From the NCBI GenBank assembly GCA_963842355.1, contig CAWJGC010000004.1, positions 1,054,001 through 1,118,000 of the forward strand: 64,000 bases of DNA, read 5' to 3'. The translations under genes and the position numbers were made by a program. The DNA comes from JASHPR01 sp963842355 (GTDB taxonomy: Bacteria; Actinomycetota; Actinomycetes; Streptosporangiales; Streptosporangiaceae). Positions 1 to 9,053 of the stretch are shown in pieces. The notes below the pieces were generated by a model. The model did no database searches. It was not told where the DNA came from and worked only from the letters and a program-made list of their open reading frames with translations. How positions within the stretch are numbered: the first letter of the stretch is position 1; the number at the start of each line of letters is the position of its first letter.

Positions 1-467
1 CCCTGCTCGCCGTACGCGGCCTGACGGTAGCCGGGCGGCTGGGCGTGACCGGACGGCGGGCCGTAGGCTCCGGGCTGACCGTATCCGCCGGGCTGGCCCG
101 CAGGGCTGGCGGGACCCGCGGCGCTGGCGCTGGGGGGGCCGGAAGGCATGCTCAGCGGAGCCGTCTCACCGGGCTGGCCCGGCTGCACGCCAAACGACGG
201 TGCGCCAGACGACGGTGCGTCGGCCGACGGTGCGCCAGACGACGGTGCGCCAGACGACGGTGCGCCGACCGACGGTGCGCCGGCCGACGGTGCGCCAGAC
301 GCTGGTGCGCCAGGTGCATCGGGAGCACCGAACGAGGGCGGATCAGGCGACGGCAGGCCGGCCCGGGTCTCGGCCGACGTGGCGGCCTCGTCCTCAGGCG
401 GCGACCAGGGGCCCACGTAACCGGGCCTCTGGCTCTCGCTGCCGTCCTGATCGTCCTGCATCTCCAT
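1..467 (-). CDS. Proline/alanine-rich protein, N-terminal part (runs off the window)
   Basis: The minus strand is open from an ATG at 467 to the window edge, so only about 155 N-terminal residues are present. It starts MEMQDDQDGSESQRPGYVGP, continues through a tandem five-residue repeat of the form GAPS-(S/A/V) encoded by 15-bp units at about 190-310, then a Gly-Gln-Pro-Tyr stretch such as GYGQPGAYGPP. Such low-complexity cytoplasmic leaders usually precede transmembrane segments in actinobacterial DUF4190-like or similar membrane proteins, but that part lies outside the window. An AGAGG sequence sits just upstream; an in-frame ATG at 461 is an alternative start. No function is assigned. Confidence 0.6.
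   Translation of the reverse strand, partial: MEMQDDQDGSESQRPGYVGPWSPPEDEAATSAETRAGLPSPDPPSFGAPDAPGAPASGAPSAGAPSVGAPSSGAPSSGAPSADAPSSGAPSFGVQPGQPGETAPLSMPSGPPSASAAGPASPAGQPGGYGQPGAYGPPSGHAQPPGYRQAAYGEQ
190..315. repeat. 15-bp tandem minisatellite inside a coding region
   Basis: About eight degenerate copies of a 15-bp unit resembling GACGGTGCGCCAGAC. On the minus strand they encode repeated Gly-Ala-Pro-Ser residues in the proline-rich protein, so copy number changes preserve the frame. Confidence 0.85.
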
Positions 468-713
468 CACCTCTGCCCCGAGCCAGCGTACTTACCGTCA
501 GTCATTGCCCAGCCCGCGGGCGGCTAGCCGCCCGCAGGTGCAGTTCTGGCACATCTCCAGTAAGCACCACCGGTCTGGACGTTGCCTGAATGCCCACTGA
601 GGATTCCCCACTATGACGGGGTCACTCCCGGCGTGTCGCTTGCCAAAGCTAGCGCAACTCCGAGAAGCGATATATCTTAAGTGTGGCCCGATCCCGCAAC
701 CCAGGGAGAGACG
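468..713. other. Divergent intergenic region with a 20-bp perfect palindrome
   Basis: The space between the minus-strand proline-rich gene and the plus-strand membrane gene contains the perfect palindrome GCGGGCGGCTAGCCGCCCGC at 516-535. It also has an AT-rich patch around 670-682 (GCGATATATCTTAAG) that could be a promoter -10 region or PadR-type site for the gene at 714. No RNA gene is visible. Confidence 0.4.
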
Positions 714-1169
714 ATGTCGGCACCAACCCGCAACCAGGAGCCGGGACTGAACCGGAAAGACGAGCTAGCGGTCTCCAGCGCGGCGATGTCCGCCGCGCCG
801 TGGAGCATGGCCGGTGCGGCGGGTGCCGTCGTCACCGGCGGCGATCTGGTCCTGCACCTCATGGGCGGCCACCTCGGCCTGCTCGGCTCGCTGTCGGCCG
901 GTACCGTGGCGTTCTTCGCCGTGGCCGGAGCCGGAGCCTTGCTGCGCTCGCAGTCGGGCCGCGCGATGCGCTGGGCCCGCGCCAACCCGTGGCGTTTCGC
1001 GGTGCTGCCCGGTGCGGCCGCGGCGATCGTCGTGTTCGTACTGTCGGTGGTGATCGGCAGCAGCGGCCTCGTCGGCGGGGTGTTCACCTCGGTGTGGCAC
1101 GGCGCCATCGCCTACGGGCTGACCGGGGTGGCTGGCACCATCGCAGGTAACCGCAAGCGAAGCGCGTAA
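714..1169 (+). CDS. Small hypothetical membrane protein
   Basis: About 151 residues. The start at 714 is chosen over an in-frame one at 681 because AGGGAGAG lies just upstream with good spacing. After a short polar N-terminus (MSAPTRNQEPGLNRKDEL) there are about four hydrophobic segments, including one around LGLLGSLSAGTVAFFAVAG and one around FAVLPGAAAAIVVFVLSVV, and it ends in a basic NRKRSA tail. It is probably a four-helix inner membrane protein. I do not recognise the family. Its stop overlaps a TAATG that could restart translation into the repeat-rich frame that follows. Confidence 0.65.
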   Translation: MSAPTRNQEPGLNRKDELAVSSAAMSAAPWSMAGAAGAVVTGGDLVLHLMGGHLGLLGSLSAGTVAFFAVAGAGALLRSQSGRAMRWARANPWRFAVLPGAAAAIVVFVLSVVIGSSGLVGGVFTSVWHGAIAYGLTGVAGTIAGNRKRSA

Positions 1170-1249
1170 TGCGCTCCGGCAGCGGCCGGCGCCCCGGCGG
1201 CGTGGGACGTGGCCCCGGACCGGCCCCCGCGCCGGGTCCGGGACCCCGG

Positions 1250-1412
1250 TCCGCCTCCAGCGCGCGGTCGGGCCCGGGATCGCGCCCGGGCCCGGGATCG
1301 CGGTCGGGCCCGGAGTCGCGGTCGGGCCCGGGATCGCGGTCGGGCCCGGAGTCGCGGTCGGGCCCGGGATCGCGGTCGGGCCCGGAGTCGCGGTCGGGCC
1401 CGGGATCGCGAC
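1250..1412. repeat. 18-bp GC-rich tandem repeat
   Basis: Alternating 18-bp units GGGATCGCGGTCGGGCCC and GGAGTCGCGGTCGGGCCC are repeated without spacers. All frames stay open here; the plus frame 1169-1567 (Gly-Ser-Pro-Arg repeats) could be translationally coupled to the gene before it, but nothing apart from the open frame supports a real product. The rest of 1170-1598 is compositionally biased with no convincing gene. Confidence 0.8.
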
Positions 1413-1598
1413 GCTGGCCTGCGGCCGGGCCGTGCTGGCCCGACGCCGCGCCCCGGCCCGCCCCGGGTCCCTGCTGGCCCGATGGCACCTCTTGGCCGAC
1501 CCCCGGCCCCTGCTGGCCCGCCCCGCGTTCGTGGTCACCTGCCGCGCGCCTGCGGACCGGCCGATAACCGGCGTTCCTCGTAGGACCAAACCCCCCCC

Positions 1599-2111
1599 AA
1601 AATGGGCGCGCACATGATCAACACGCCGGTTTGATCATGGATCCGGCGCCCGTTCCCTGACCCAGGCGCCGGTCAGCGGGCAACGCGGCTGGCCGGGGCT
1701 GGCGCCAGGCCGGACAGCCAGCCACCGTCAAGCTATTTGCCCCTGTTTCGCAGTCTTCGTCCCGTCCGCAGGCCCGCCGGCCCGGCGTCCCCGGCCGCCG
1801 GCCCGGCGTCCCCGGCATCCCCGGCATCCCCGGCCGCCGCCCCGGCATCCCGCCCCGTGAATGCGGCTTTGGTGTACACCCGTGTACAGCAGACTCACAT
1901 TCATCGCCGGGTTCGCCGGGAACGGGAGCCGGCAATGGCACCGGCGGGACCCGAAACGCCGGAAATGCCGGAATTCAGGGCATGGATCATGGGCACCGCG
2001 CCGGCCATGGCGCCGGGCGGGCTCTGCCGCGCCCCGATTCGCAGCCCGCCTACCACGAGGCTGACGGCCGGGAGGCAGAGCGGCGGGTTATTCCGCGACG
2101 AGCCCAATACA
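1599..2111 (+). repeat. MITE-like dispersed repeat, copy A
   Basis: This 513-bp non-coding block recurs as a diverged inverted copy at 26920-27499. Matching landmarks, in order, are GATCAACACGCCGGTTTGATCA, split here as GATCAACACG plus CCGGTTTGATCA; a block around the GCGCCGGTCAGCGGGCAACG motif; a central variable minisatellite (1766-1855, units like CCGGCATCCC); a double palindrome GTGTACACCCGTGTACA at 1872-1888; and a right arm ending GCCCAATACA. The right end carries the terminal repeat GCCCAATACA, while the left end is degenerate (AATGGGCGCGC). No transposase is encoded, so movement in trans is only inferred. Confidence 0.75.
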
Positions 2112-2161
2112 TGGGATTGGGCCCTAGAAAACATGCGCCGCTTCGCGGCGCTCCCGTGGGG

Positions 2162-2209
2162 ACGAAACTGGGCCCTCGCTGCCGCGCGCCGGCGAGGGCC
2201 CAGTTTCGT
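2162..2209. terminator. Strong 18-bp perfect hairpin
   Basis: ACGAAACTGGGCCCTCGC at 2162-2179 pairs perfectly with GCGAGGGCCCAGTTTCGT at 2192-2209 around a 12-nt loop. There is no T tract, as is common in high-GC actinobacteria. It lies just beyond the 3' end of the deacetylase remnant on the minus strand and could be a bidirectional terminator or a REP-like palindrome. Confidence 0.6.
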
Positions 2210-2249
2210 GTCAGATCACCGAAAACCGCCCCGGCCGGGGGGCGGGCTC

Positions 2250-2460
2250 ACGGTAGGCGGGGCGCGCGGCGGGGAATGGCGTGGTCGGCCAGGCGGCCGA
2301 GCCGCAGGCCTCGGCGGTCGCATTCGTCCAGGAGCATCGGGAGCGCGCCGAGGGCGGCTCGCGGCGAGCCCGGCGGGGCGGTGCCGTCCGAGTCGTGCAG
2401 CAGCACCGTGGCGCCGCCGGCCAGGTCAGCCGCCCGGACCCACCCGGACGTCGGCCGGCG
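2250..2460 (-). pseudogene. Polysaccharide deacetylase, C-terminal remnant
   Basis: The minus strand reads WVRAADLAGGATVLLHDSD, then a helix ending LPMLLDECDRRGLRLGRLAD and a stop near 2250. This matches the last beta-alpha units of NodB-type polysaccharide deacetylases, where the LLHDSD segment lies near the end of the barrel. No N-terminal NodB motifs (the Asp-Asp and HxxxH metal site) or start codon precede it; upstream sequence is low-complexity Arg-Pro. It is gene debris between the repeat element and the ctaG gene. Confidence 0.55.
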
Positions 2461-2492
2461 CCCGGGCCGCTCGCCGGGCCGGCGAGCGGGCC

Positions 2493-3434
2493 TCAGCGGC
2501 CGGCCCGGCTGGCCCAGCCGGTGCCGCTGCGGGCGGTGCCGCTGCGGGCGGTGCCGGGGTCGGGGCCCGGGCCGCGGCGGCCGAGTATCCGGTCAACGGC
2601 GGAACCCACGCTGCCGTCGGCGTTGATGATCCGGCGCACCACGACGATCAGGCAGGGGATGGCCCAGAAGTCGCCGCAGACCCACAGGATCCCGGCGCCG
2701 ATCTGCTGATCGGCGAACGGCGGCAGGGTGACCCCGGGGATGTGGTCGTAGACCGGGTACCAGGAGGCCTGGGTCAGCAGGCTCATCGACATGGCCAGGA
2801 TCCACATGATGACGTTCGTGACCACCAGCGCCGCGGCCTGCGAGACCGGGGGCATCCGCATCCGGAACGGGGGAGAGGGGATGAACTGGAGCCAGAACAG
2901 CACCCCCACGACGAAGAAGCTCGCGTGCATCAGCCAGATGTGCACGGCCTGGTTGTTCTCCGCCAGGTCGAACAGCGCCGGCACATGCCAGGCCAGCATC
3001 ACGGCGTTGAACGCGGCCACGGCCACCCAGGGCCGCAGCAGCCAGCCGCCGGCCGCGCGCAGCGGCCGGGACCAGCCGCCGCGCAGGACCCCTGCGGTCG
3101 CGCTGCGGCAGGCCCGGCCGGGCAGGCCGTCGAGCAGCGGCTGCCACGGGGCCCCGGCCACGATCAAGGTCGGCGCGGCGAACATCAGCAGCAGGTGCTG
3201 GGCCATGTGCACGAAGAAGTAGTCGTCGGCCCAGTAGTCGACCGGTGACTCCACCGCGATCAGCAGCACCGCCAGCCCGGCGTAGAACCACAGCGAGCGT
3301 ACCCGGCGCTGCCGGGTCCGCTCCGGACGGGAACGCCGGGCCAGGCGGGCGAGCCCGATCTCGTGCCATCCGGCCAGGATGATCGCGACGATCAGGAACG
3401 GGTCGAACGACCAGTGCTCGATGAGGTAGCTCAT
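2493..3434 (-). CDS. ctaG: CtaG-family cytochrome c oxidase assembly protein (copy 1)
   Basis: A 313-residue polytopic membrane protein of the Caa3_CtaG family, which helps deliver copper to or assemble heme-copper oxidases. The start at 3434 (MSYLIEHWSFDPFLIV) aligns exactly with the paralogue at 6791-7720; the longer upstream frame is an antisense shadow. Recognisable family segments are YFFVHMAQHLLLMFAAPTL, LAWHVPALFDLA, HASFFVVGVLFWLQFIPSPP and GAGILWVCGDFWAIPC, with repeated His residues in the membrane. The two paralogues look roughly 80% identical by eye. The last 25 residues are a Gly-Ser-Arg-rich tail. It lies downstream of the lipoprotein gene with about a 50-bp gap, probably in the same operon. 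Confidence 0.9.
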   Translation of the reverse strand: MSYLIEHWSFDPFLIVAIILAGWHEIGLARLARRSRPERTRQRRVRSLWFYAGLAVLLIAVESPVDYWADDYFFVHMAQHLLLMFAAPTLIVAGAPWQPLLDGLPGRACRSATAGVLRGGWSRPLRAAGGWLLRPWVAVAAFNAVMLAWHVPALFDLAENNQAVHIWLMHASFFVVGVLFWLQFIPSPPFRMRMPPVSQAAALVVTNVIMWILAMSMSLLTQASWYPVYDHIPGVTLPPFADQQIGAGILWVCGDFWAIPCLIVVVRRIINADGSVGSAVDRILGRRGPGPDPGTARSGTARSGTGWASRAGR

Positions 3435-3486
3435 ATCGGGTTTCCCGCTCGCTCGTGGCGCGTCTGGAGACGTCCCTCGCGCTCGC

Positions 3487-4764
3487 TCATCCCGACGAGC
3501 CGTACGGGATCGTGACGTGCAGGGTCTGCGCCAGGCTCCACCCGTCCGGGCCTGAACCGCCCGGGCCCGGCGCGAGCCGCCAGTCCGAGAACGTGCCCAG
3601 GTGAGCCGCGATCGCGTCCACCTGGCCGGCCGGACCGAGCGCGAGCGTGGCCGTCCACCGGGGCAGGGCGGGCAGGGCACGCCACGACGCCCCCGGGCCG
3701 GCGGCGGTCTCGCCGCGGCCGGTGCTCAGGATGATCCCGACCGCGCCACCCGGGCCGATCGCGGTCGAGGTCAGCGGGCCCGCGCCCACCCGCAGCGGGG
3801 CGGACAGGGTCCACCCGCTGCCGCCGTCGGCCGACCAGGCGGCGGTCACGCTCGCGCCCGGCCCGGTCCCGGCCCGCAGCAGCGCCACGAGGCCGGGGTT
3901 CGCCGTGTTCCCGTCGCTGGCCAGCGCGAGCACCTCGATGTCCTGGCGGGCCAGCGCGGCGGGCACGGCCGGGCCCGCCGCGTGCCAGCCGCCGCTGTCG
4001 GTGAAGATGCCGGCGACTCCGCTGCGGCCGCAGCTCGCGCCCAGCATCGGGACCCCGGAGCGGCCGAAGGCCGCCGCGGTGAGACCGGCCGGCCCGCAGG
4101 CCCGGCCCGCCGGCGTCGCGGCCAGGGCCTTCACGCTGGACAGGTGCGTCCAGGATGTCCCGCCCGCCTGCCCATCCCCCGTCACGGTGCCGAGCTCAGC
4201 GCCCCCGCCGCTGGTCAGCGCGATGAGGCGGCCGCCGGGTCCGGCCGCCAGCGCGTCGGGGGCGTCGGCGAGGCCGGGGTACACCGGGCCGGACGGCGAC
4301 CAGGTGACGCCGTCGTCGCTGCTGGCCGCCAGGGGCGAGAACGTGAGGTCCTGGCTGGGCCGGAACCCGGTCACCAGCGACCCGCCCCCTCCGGTCACCT
4401 CGAGGCCGCCGTTATCGGCCACGCCGGCCGGAGTCGCCTGCCGCCAGCGCGACGCTGCCGCCGGGCGCACGAACAGCTCCCAGAAGTTGTTGTGCTGGGC
4501 GGCCGGGCCGCCCATCGGCACGACGGCCCAGCCGGAGCCCGCGGCGTCGGCGAACGAGGTGGCCAGCGGCGGCGGCGCGGCCGGGGCTGCCGCTCGCGCC
4601 GTTCCGGCCGCGGGCGTGCTGCCGCATCCCGCCAGGGTCCCCGCGGCCAGGAGGCAGGCGGCCCCGAGTGCCGCCAGGGCCCCGCGCGTGAAGGTACCGC
4701 CGGACGGGTTCGGGCCTGCCGGATGGCACATCCAGGCGCAGGGAGTGGCGGGGCGCGCGGTCAT
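3487..4764 (-). CDS. Secreted lipoprotein with sialidase/BNR-like propeller features
   Basis: 425 residues. A hydrophobic N-terminal stretch ends in the lipobox LAGC, so the mature protein should be lipid-anchored outside the membrane. The body contains repeated segments such as SSDDGVTWSPSGPVYPG and SADGGSGWTLSAPLRV, which resemble Asp-box (BNR) motifs of beta-propellers; no enzymatic site can be assigned. The start ATG overlaps the stop of the upstream SCO fusion gene (ATGA at 4761-4764), indicating translational coupling. Its place between an SCO protein and CtaG suggests an extracytoplasmic role linked to oxidase maturation, but this is inference. Confidence 0.7.
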   Translation of the reverse strand: MTARPATPCAWMCHPAGPNPSGGTFTRGALAALGAACLLAAGTLAGCGSTPAAGTARAAAPAAPPPLATSFADAAGSGWAVVPMGGPAAQHNNFWELFVRPAAASRWRQATPAGVADNGGLEVTGGGGSLVTGFRPSQDLTFSPLAASSDDGVTWSPSGPVYPGLADAPDALAAGPGGRLIALTSGGGAELGTVTGDGQAGGTSWTHLSSVKALAATPAGRACGPAGLTAAAFGRSGVPMLGASCGRSGVAGIFTDSGGWHAAGPAVPAALARQDIEVLALASDGNTANPGLVALLRAGTGPGASVTAAWSADGGSGWTLSAPLRVGAGPLTSTAIGPGGAVGIILSTGRGETAAGPGASWRALPALPRWTATLALGPAGQVDAIAAHLGTFSDWRLAPGPGGSGPDGWSLAQTLHVTIPYGSSG

Positions 4765-6648
4765 GAGGACTTCAGGGCCTGCTCGGCGGCGTCGGACAGT
4801 TCGACGGCAAAGGACGACTGCGAGCTGGCCGTGCCCGGGCCGGGATCGAAGTCGAGTTCGGTGCGGGTATGCCCGCGCGCGTCGATGACGTAGGCCACGT
4901 CGCTGTGCCCGATCATCCCGCCGGCCGGCAGGATCTGGGCGGCGATCGCGTAGTTCTTCCAGGCCTGCTGGAGCTGGGCCAGGCTGCCGGTCAGGTAGAG
5001 CCAGTTCGGCAGCCCGGTGAGGCGCTCCTGCTGGTCGAAGGCCCGGGTGTAGTCCACGGAGCGGTACAGCGGGTTGGCGACGATCGCGACCAGCTCGACG
5101 CCGTGTGCCCTCGCGCCGAGCACCTGGTCGGCCTGGCGGAACTCCTGCGCGATCAGCGGGCAGTCGCTGGTGCAGACCGGGTCGAGGAAGGTCAGCAGCA
5201 CGACCTTGCCGCGCAGGCTGGCCAGGCTGACCTGCCTGCCGTCCTGGTCGGTCAGGGTGAAGGCAGGAGCGGCGAAGTCCAGCGGGGCGGCGTTGCCGTC
5301 GATCGCCTGGGCGATGATCGGGTCGGCATTCGGGTTAGCCTGGGCCAGCGCCAGCGGGGCCGCGCCGAGAACGATGAGCGCGACCGCCCAGGCCGCCACG
5401 ACCGCCCGGGTGCTCGCCGCGCCGAACGCGCGCGCCAGGCGCGCCGGCCGTAGCTGGCCGCGCCAGCTCGGCCGCGGCGCGGCCGGGGCCGCGGCCGGGG
5501 CTGTCGTGGCCGCCGCCGGGGCCGCCGCCGGGGTCTCGACGGGCTCGGTCACCGGGACCGGGGCGCGGGTCAGCGCCAGGTAGCCGGCCACGACCACGAG
5601 CACCATCGGGATCATGCTGTTGGGGTCGGTGCCCAGCCCGCCGAAGAAGCCGAAGTCCTCGATCAGCACCCAGTCCGCGAGGCAGAGGACCACCGCGGCG
5701 ATGACCGTGAGGCGGAGCAGCTTCGGCTGCCCCGCGCCGGCGGCGGCCAGGCCCGCCCCGACCGCCGCCAGCGCGATCACGGCGAACAGGTTCACCGCGA
5801 ACCCGTGCGCCGCGGTGAAGGACGCGAAGCCGCGGACCCACGCGGCGAACAGCGCAGGCTGCGGCGTGGCCGCCATGGACCTGACCATGCCGGCGAGCGT
5901 GCCGCTGTGGCCGTGCGGCGTTCCCTGCCAGAACCCGCGGCCCGGCCAGGCCTGCAGCACGGCCATGCCGATGAAGAACGCGCCCAGGACGGCCAGGATC
6001 GTCCGGCCGAGCTGCGGCGTCCGCCAGTGCCGCTCGGGCAGCGCGATCAGCATCCCGGCCGCGCAGTAGAACAGCACCGCGCCCGGCGCGCCGAACAGCC
6101 AGGTCAGGCCCGGGGCGAAGATGCCGCCGAAGGCCTCGCCGAACACCCAGACCACCAGGCCCCAGCCGAGGCTGGCCAGCCCGGCGAGCCGGGACCACGG
6201 TCCCCGCCGCGCGGCGATCAGCCAGACGCCGATCCCGACCTGGATCCAGACCGCCGATGCGCCCGCCTGGATCGGGTGGTATGACCAGCTCGTGCCCGCC
6301 CAGTTCACGACGTGCTGCACCCAGGCCGGCGAGTTCGCCGCGGTGGGCTCGATGACCTGCGACGGGCAGGCCGACGGCCATGGCAGGCTGGGCCTGCAGC
6401 AGGCCGTCGAAGATCCAGAGGATGCCGAAGCCGATCCGGAGCATGGCGCCAGGCCGGCTCGGCCGTGCGCACCGCGGCGCGACGCGCGGGCGGCGGGCGG
6501 CCGGCAGCCACTCCTTCACGCCGACCCAGGCCACCGCGAGTACCGCGAACACCAGCAGCGCGATGATGCCCTGATGCAGCAGCGCGCTGCGGAACGCCGC
6601 GACCAGCGTCGGGTTGTCGCTGTTCAGGCCGGAGTTCATCCCGGGCAT
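4761..6648 (-). CDS. Membrane protein fused to SCO1/SenC copper chaperone domain (one frameshift)
   Basis: The N-terminal half is polytopic (helices around GIIALLVFAVLAVAWVGV, MLRIGFGILWIFDGLLQAQP and LGWGLVVWVFGEAFGG). The C-terminal ~190 residues are an SCO1/SenC thioredoxin-like domain with the copper-binding CTSDCP (CxxxC) and the distal His in GHSDVAYVID. SCO proteins load copper on CuA of oxidase subunit II. The reading frame breaks near 6366-6372, where one extra base separates ...AMAVGLP from SQVIEPTAANSP; joining them gives about 628 residues. The start at 6648 is preceded by GGAGAAGCC. The fusion of a multi-spanning module to SCO is unusual. Confidence 0.8.
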
Positions 6649-6790
6649 CGGCTTCTCCGCTCCGCCGTCACTCGGCTAGGTCGTGGGCGAGCGCCGGGAC
6701 GGCGCGGCCCCGGACGGTGATCACCAACAGCTGACGTGACCGCCCGCCCTGGTCCTGTGACCTCGCTGGTCGTATCGCCGCGCCGCCCGA

Positions 6791-7720
6791 TTACCACCGC
6801 GGCGGTCCTACCGCTCGACGCTCGCCATGGGTACGCCCGGCCCAGCCGGAACCGCCCGCGCCGCGGCTAAGCAGCTGGTCGACCGCCGCGCCCACGCTGC
6901 CGTCTTCGGCGATCAGGCGGCGCATCACGACGATCATGCACGGGATGGCCCAGAAGTCACCGCACACCCACAGGATCCCGGCGCCGATCTGCTGGTCGGC
7001 GAACGGGGCCAGCGTCACTCCGGCGACGTGATCGTACGCCGGGTACCAGGAGCCAGTGGTGAGGATGGACAACGCCATCGCCAGGACCCACATGATGACG
7101 TTCGTGCCCGCCAGGGCCGCCATTTGCGCGACGGGCCGCATTCGCATCCGGAACGGCGGAGAAGGAATGAACTGCAGCCAGAACAGCACGCCCGTGACGA
7201 AGAAGCTCGCGTGCATCAGCCAGATGTGCACGACCTGGTTGTCTTGCGCGAGGTCGAACAGCGCGGGGACGTGCCAGGCCAGCATCGCGACGTTGAACAG
7301 CGCGACGGCGATCCACGGCCGCAGGGCAGCGCGACCCACGGCCCGCAGCGGGCGTGACCAGCCGCCGCGCATGACTCCCCGGGTGACGCTGCGGCCCAGC
7401 CGGCCGGGCAGCCCGTCGAGCAGTGGCTGCCACGGCGCCCCGGCCACGACCAGCGTCGGTGCCGCGAACATCAGCAGCAGGTGCTGGATCATATGCACGA
7501 AGAAGTAATCGTCGGCCCAGTAGTCGATGGGCGACTGGACCGAGACGAGCAGGACGGCGAGCCCGCCGTAGAACCACAGCGAGCGCAGCCGGCGCTGCCT
7601 GGTGCGCTCCGGCCTGGAGCGCCGCGCCAGCCGCGCCAGGCCGATCTCGTGCCACCCGGCCAGGATGATCGCCACGATGAGGAACGGGTCATAGGACCAG
7701 TGATCGAGGACGTAGTTCAC
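6791..7720 (-). CDS. ctaG: CtaG-family cytochrome c oxidase assembly protein (copy 2)
   Basis: 309 residues, starting GTG at 7720 with GGAGG six bases upstream. It matches copy 1 (2493-3434) nearly throughout, for example DPFLIVAIILAGWHEIGLAR, HLLLMFAAPTLVVAGAPWQP and GAGILWVCGDFWAIPC, differing mainly in the region after LLDGLPGR and in the C-terminal tail. Two such close copies flanking the SCO/lipoprotein pair point to a recent local duplication. This copy has no frameshift, in contrast to the third, damaged CtaG at 14966. Confidence 0.9.
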   Translation of the reverse strand: MNYVLDHWSYDPFLIVAIILAGWHEIGLARLARRSRPERTRQRRLRSLWFYGGLAVLLVSVQSPIDYWADDYFFVHMIQHLLLMFAAPTLVVAGAPWQPLLDGLPGRLGRSVTRGVMRGGWSRPLRAVGRAALRPWIAVALFNVAMLAWHVPALFDLAQDNQVVHIWLMHASFFVTGVLFWLQFIPSPPFRMRMRPVAQMAALAGTNVIMWVLAMALSILTTGSWYPAYDHVAGVTLAPFADQQIGAGILWVCGDFWAIPCMIVVMRRLIAEDGSVGAAVDQLLSRGAGGSGWAGRTHGERRAVGPPRW

Positions 7721-7756
7721 GGCGACCTCCGAGGGGCCATGTGCTCCCCTATCCGG

Positions 7757-8401
7757 TCAGCCGGGAAGAGGCAACGACGCGGCATGGGCGTTCAGTGACC
7801 GGTTCGCGGCCCCCACGACCGAGTCCACGGCCGAACGCTGGGCATCCATCTTCCTGATTGCTCCTTGCAACTCGTCCGTCGCCTGGCTGCGGGCCGCTGC
7901 GCTGGGGGCGGTCAGCACCTTTACGACGCCGGTCTGGACGCCCATGGCGTCGGGGGCCGCCCAGGTAGCCAGCCCGGCGACGACGCGGTCGAGGTGGAAG
8001 CTGGCCAGCGACTCAGATACCTGGTACTGCTCCAGGTCATCGATCTGCATGTTATTGGCCGGCGAGCAGTTGCTCGCTCCGTATGTCGCGATCTTGATCG
8101 TGTCCCGCACGTCCTGCGCATACTGGGCGCCGCCGGCCTCGGTCCCGAGCTGCCGGAGCGCGGTGAGCGACTCACTCACCCCTCCGGCGCAGGACTCGAT
8201 GTCGTACCGCATGTCGCTCAGGAAGCCGCGCAGGTCGGCCGCCCGCTGCGGCGGCGACGGCCGGTGCGCGAGGCCGACCAGGACCGCCGCGGCGGCCAGC
8301 ACGGCTCCGGCCAGGAACAGCCAGCGCGGGGTCCGGTTCACCGGCCACCGGCCACGGCGGATCGGCACGTACGGCGGGTCGGGTCGAACGGGCGCGGTCA
8401 T
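7757..8401 (-). CDS. Hypothetical single-pass secreted protein
   Basis: 214 residues. A basic N-terminus is followed by one hydrophobic helix (WLFLAGAVLAAAAVLVGLA, residues ~27-45); the rest is polar and should be extracytoplasmic. Two cysteines (ESCAGG and SNCSPANN) could form a disulfide. No family is recognised. It lies 27 bp downstream of the TlpA-like gene and 36 bp upstream of the CtaG copy 2 start, so it is probably part of the same operon. Confidence 0.65.
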   Translation of the reverse strand: MTAPVRPDPPYVPIRRGRWPVNRTPRWLFLAGAVLAAAAVLVGLAHRPSPPQRAADLRGFLSDMRYDIESCAGGVSESLTALRQLGTEAGGAQYAQDVRDTIKIATYGASNCSPANNMQIDDLEQYQVSESLASFHLDRVVAGLATWAAPDAMGVQTGVVKVLTAPSAAARSQATDELQGAIRKMDAQRSAVDSVVGAANRSLNAHAASLPLPG

Positions 8402-8428
8402 GGGGTCAGCCTCGATCCTCGGAGCGGC

Positions 8429-9053
8429 TCACGGCCCCGATGCCGTCGGCGAGCCGCGGTCGCCGGTCATCTGGGCCGCCACGCCGGCCTGGAGATCCTT
8501 CATGGTCAGCGCGCCCAGTACCCGCTTGACGATGCGATGCCGGGAGTCGAGGAAGAACGTCTGCGGCAGGCCGTACACCCCCCAGGAGGTGGTCGTCGCG
8601 GCAGGAAACGGGTCCGAGGCTACCGGATAGGCAACCCCGGACCGCTGCACGAACGCCCGGGCCGGGCCGGGCTGGTCGTTGGCGTCCACGCCGATGATCA
8701 TGGTGCGCCCGCCGGAATCACGGTAGAACCTGGCCAGCAGCGGCGTCTCGTGCTGGCAGGGGGGGCACCACGAGGCGAAGAAATTGACGATCACCGGCCG
8801 GCCGGCGTACCCGGCAAGAGCGATCTTCTGGCCAGGATCGGCGAGAGCGCGCAGCGTAAAGTTCCTGGCGGCAGGCAGCGCGCGAGCCGTCGCCGGGCCG
8901 CCGCTGACGGCCAGTGAGACCAGCGCGATGGCCAGAGCGGCCGCGGCCGCGCCGCATACGATCTTGGTAGTGAAACTCGTACCCGCGGAGCCGCCGGGCC
9001 CAGGTCGCCACCGCGGGCCTGGCCGGTGCCTGATCGGCGGATCCGCCGGTCAT
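8429..9053 (-). CDS. TlpA/ResA-like thioredoxin-fold protein (one frameshift)
   Basis: The mature domain contains NFFASWCPPCQHETPLLARF with a CPPC redox site and the TlpA-type cis-Pro region GVYGLPQTFFLDSRHRI. Upstream in that frame are a signal anchor (AAAAALAIALVSLAVSGG) and ALADPGQKIALAGYAGRPV. The probable start at 9053 (MTGGSADQAPARP) lies in a different frame; the two join by a single-base indel near 8995. The ATG overlaps the stop of the upstream kinase remnant (ATGA at 9050-9053). Such proteins reduce apo-CuA cysteines or apocytochromes, fitting oxidase assembly. Confidence 0.75.

Noticed and set aside
1250..1412. CRISPR-like regular repeats
   Set aside because: The 18-bp units are contiguous without unique spacers, are internally palindromic and GC-rich, and there are no cas genes in the window.
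1737..3248. Long open frame on the plus strand over the repeat and opposite ctaG
   Set aside because: It is antisense to a clear CtaG protein, crosses the MITE-like element and is low-complexity Arg/Gly/Pro; a high-GC shadow.
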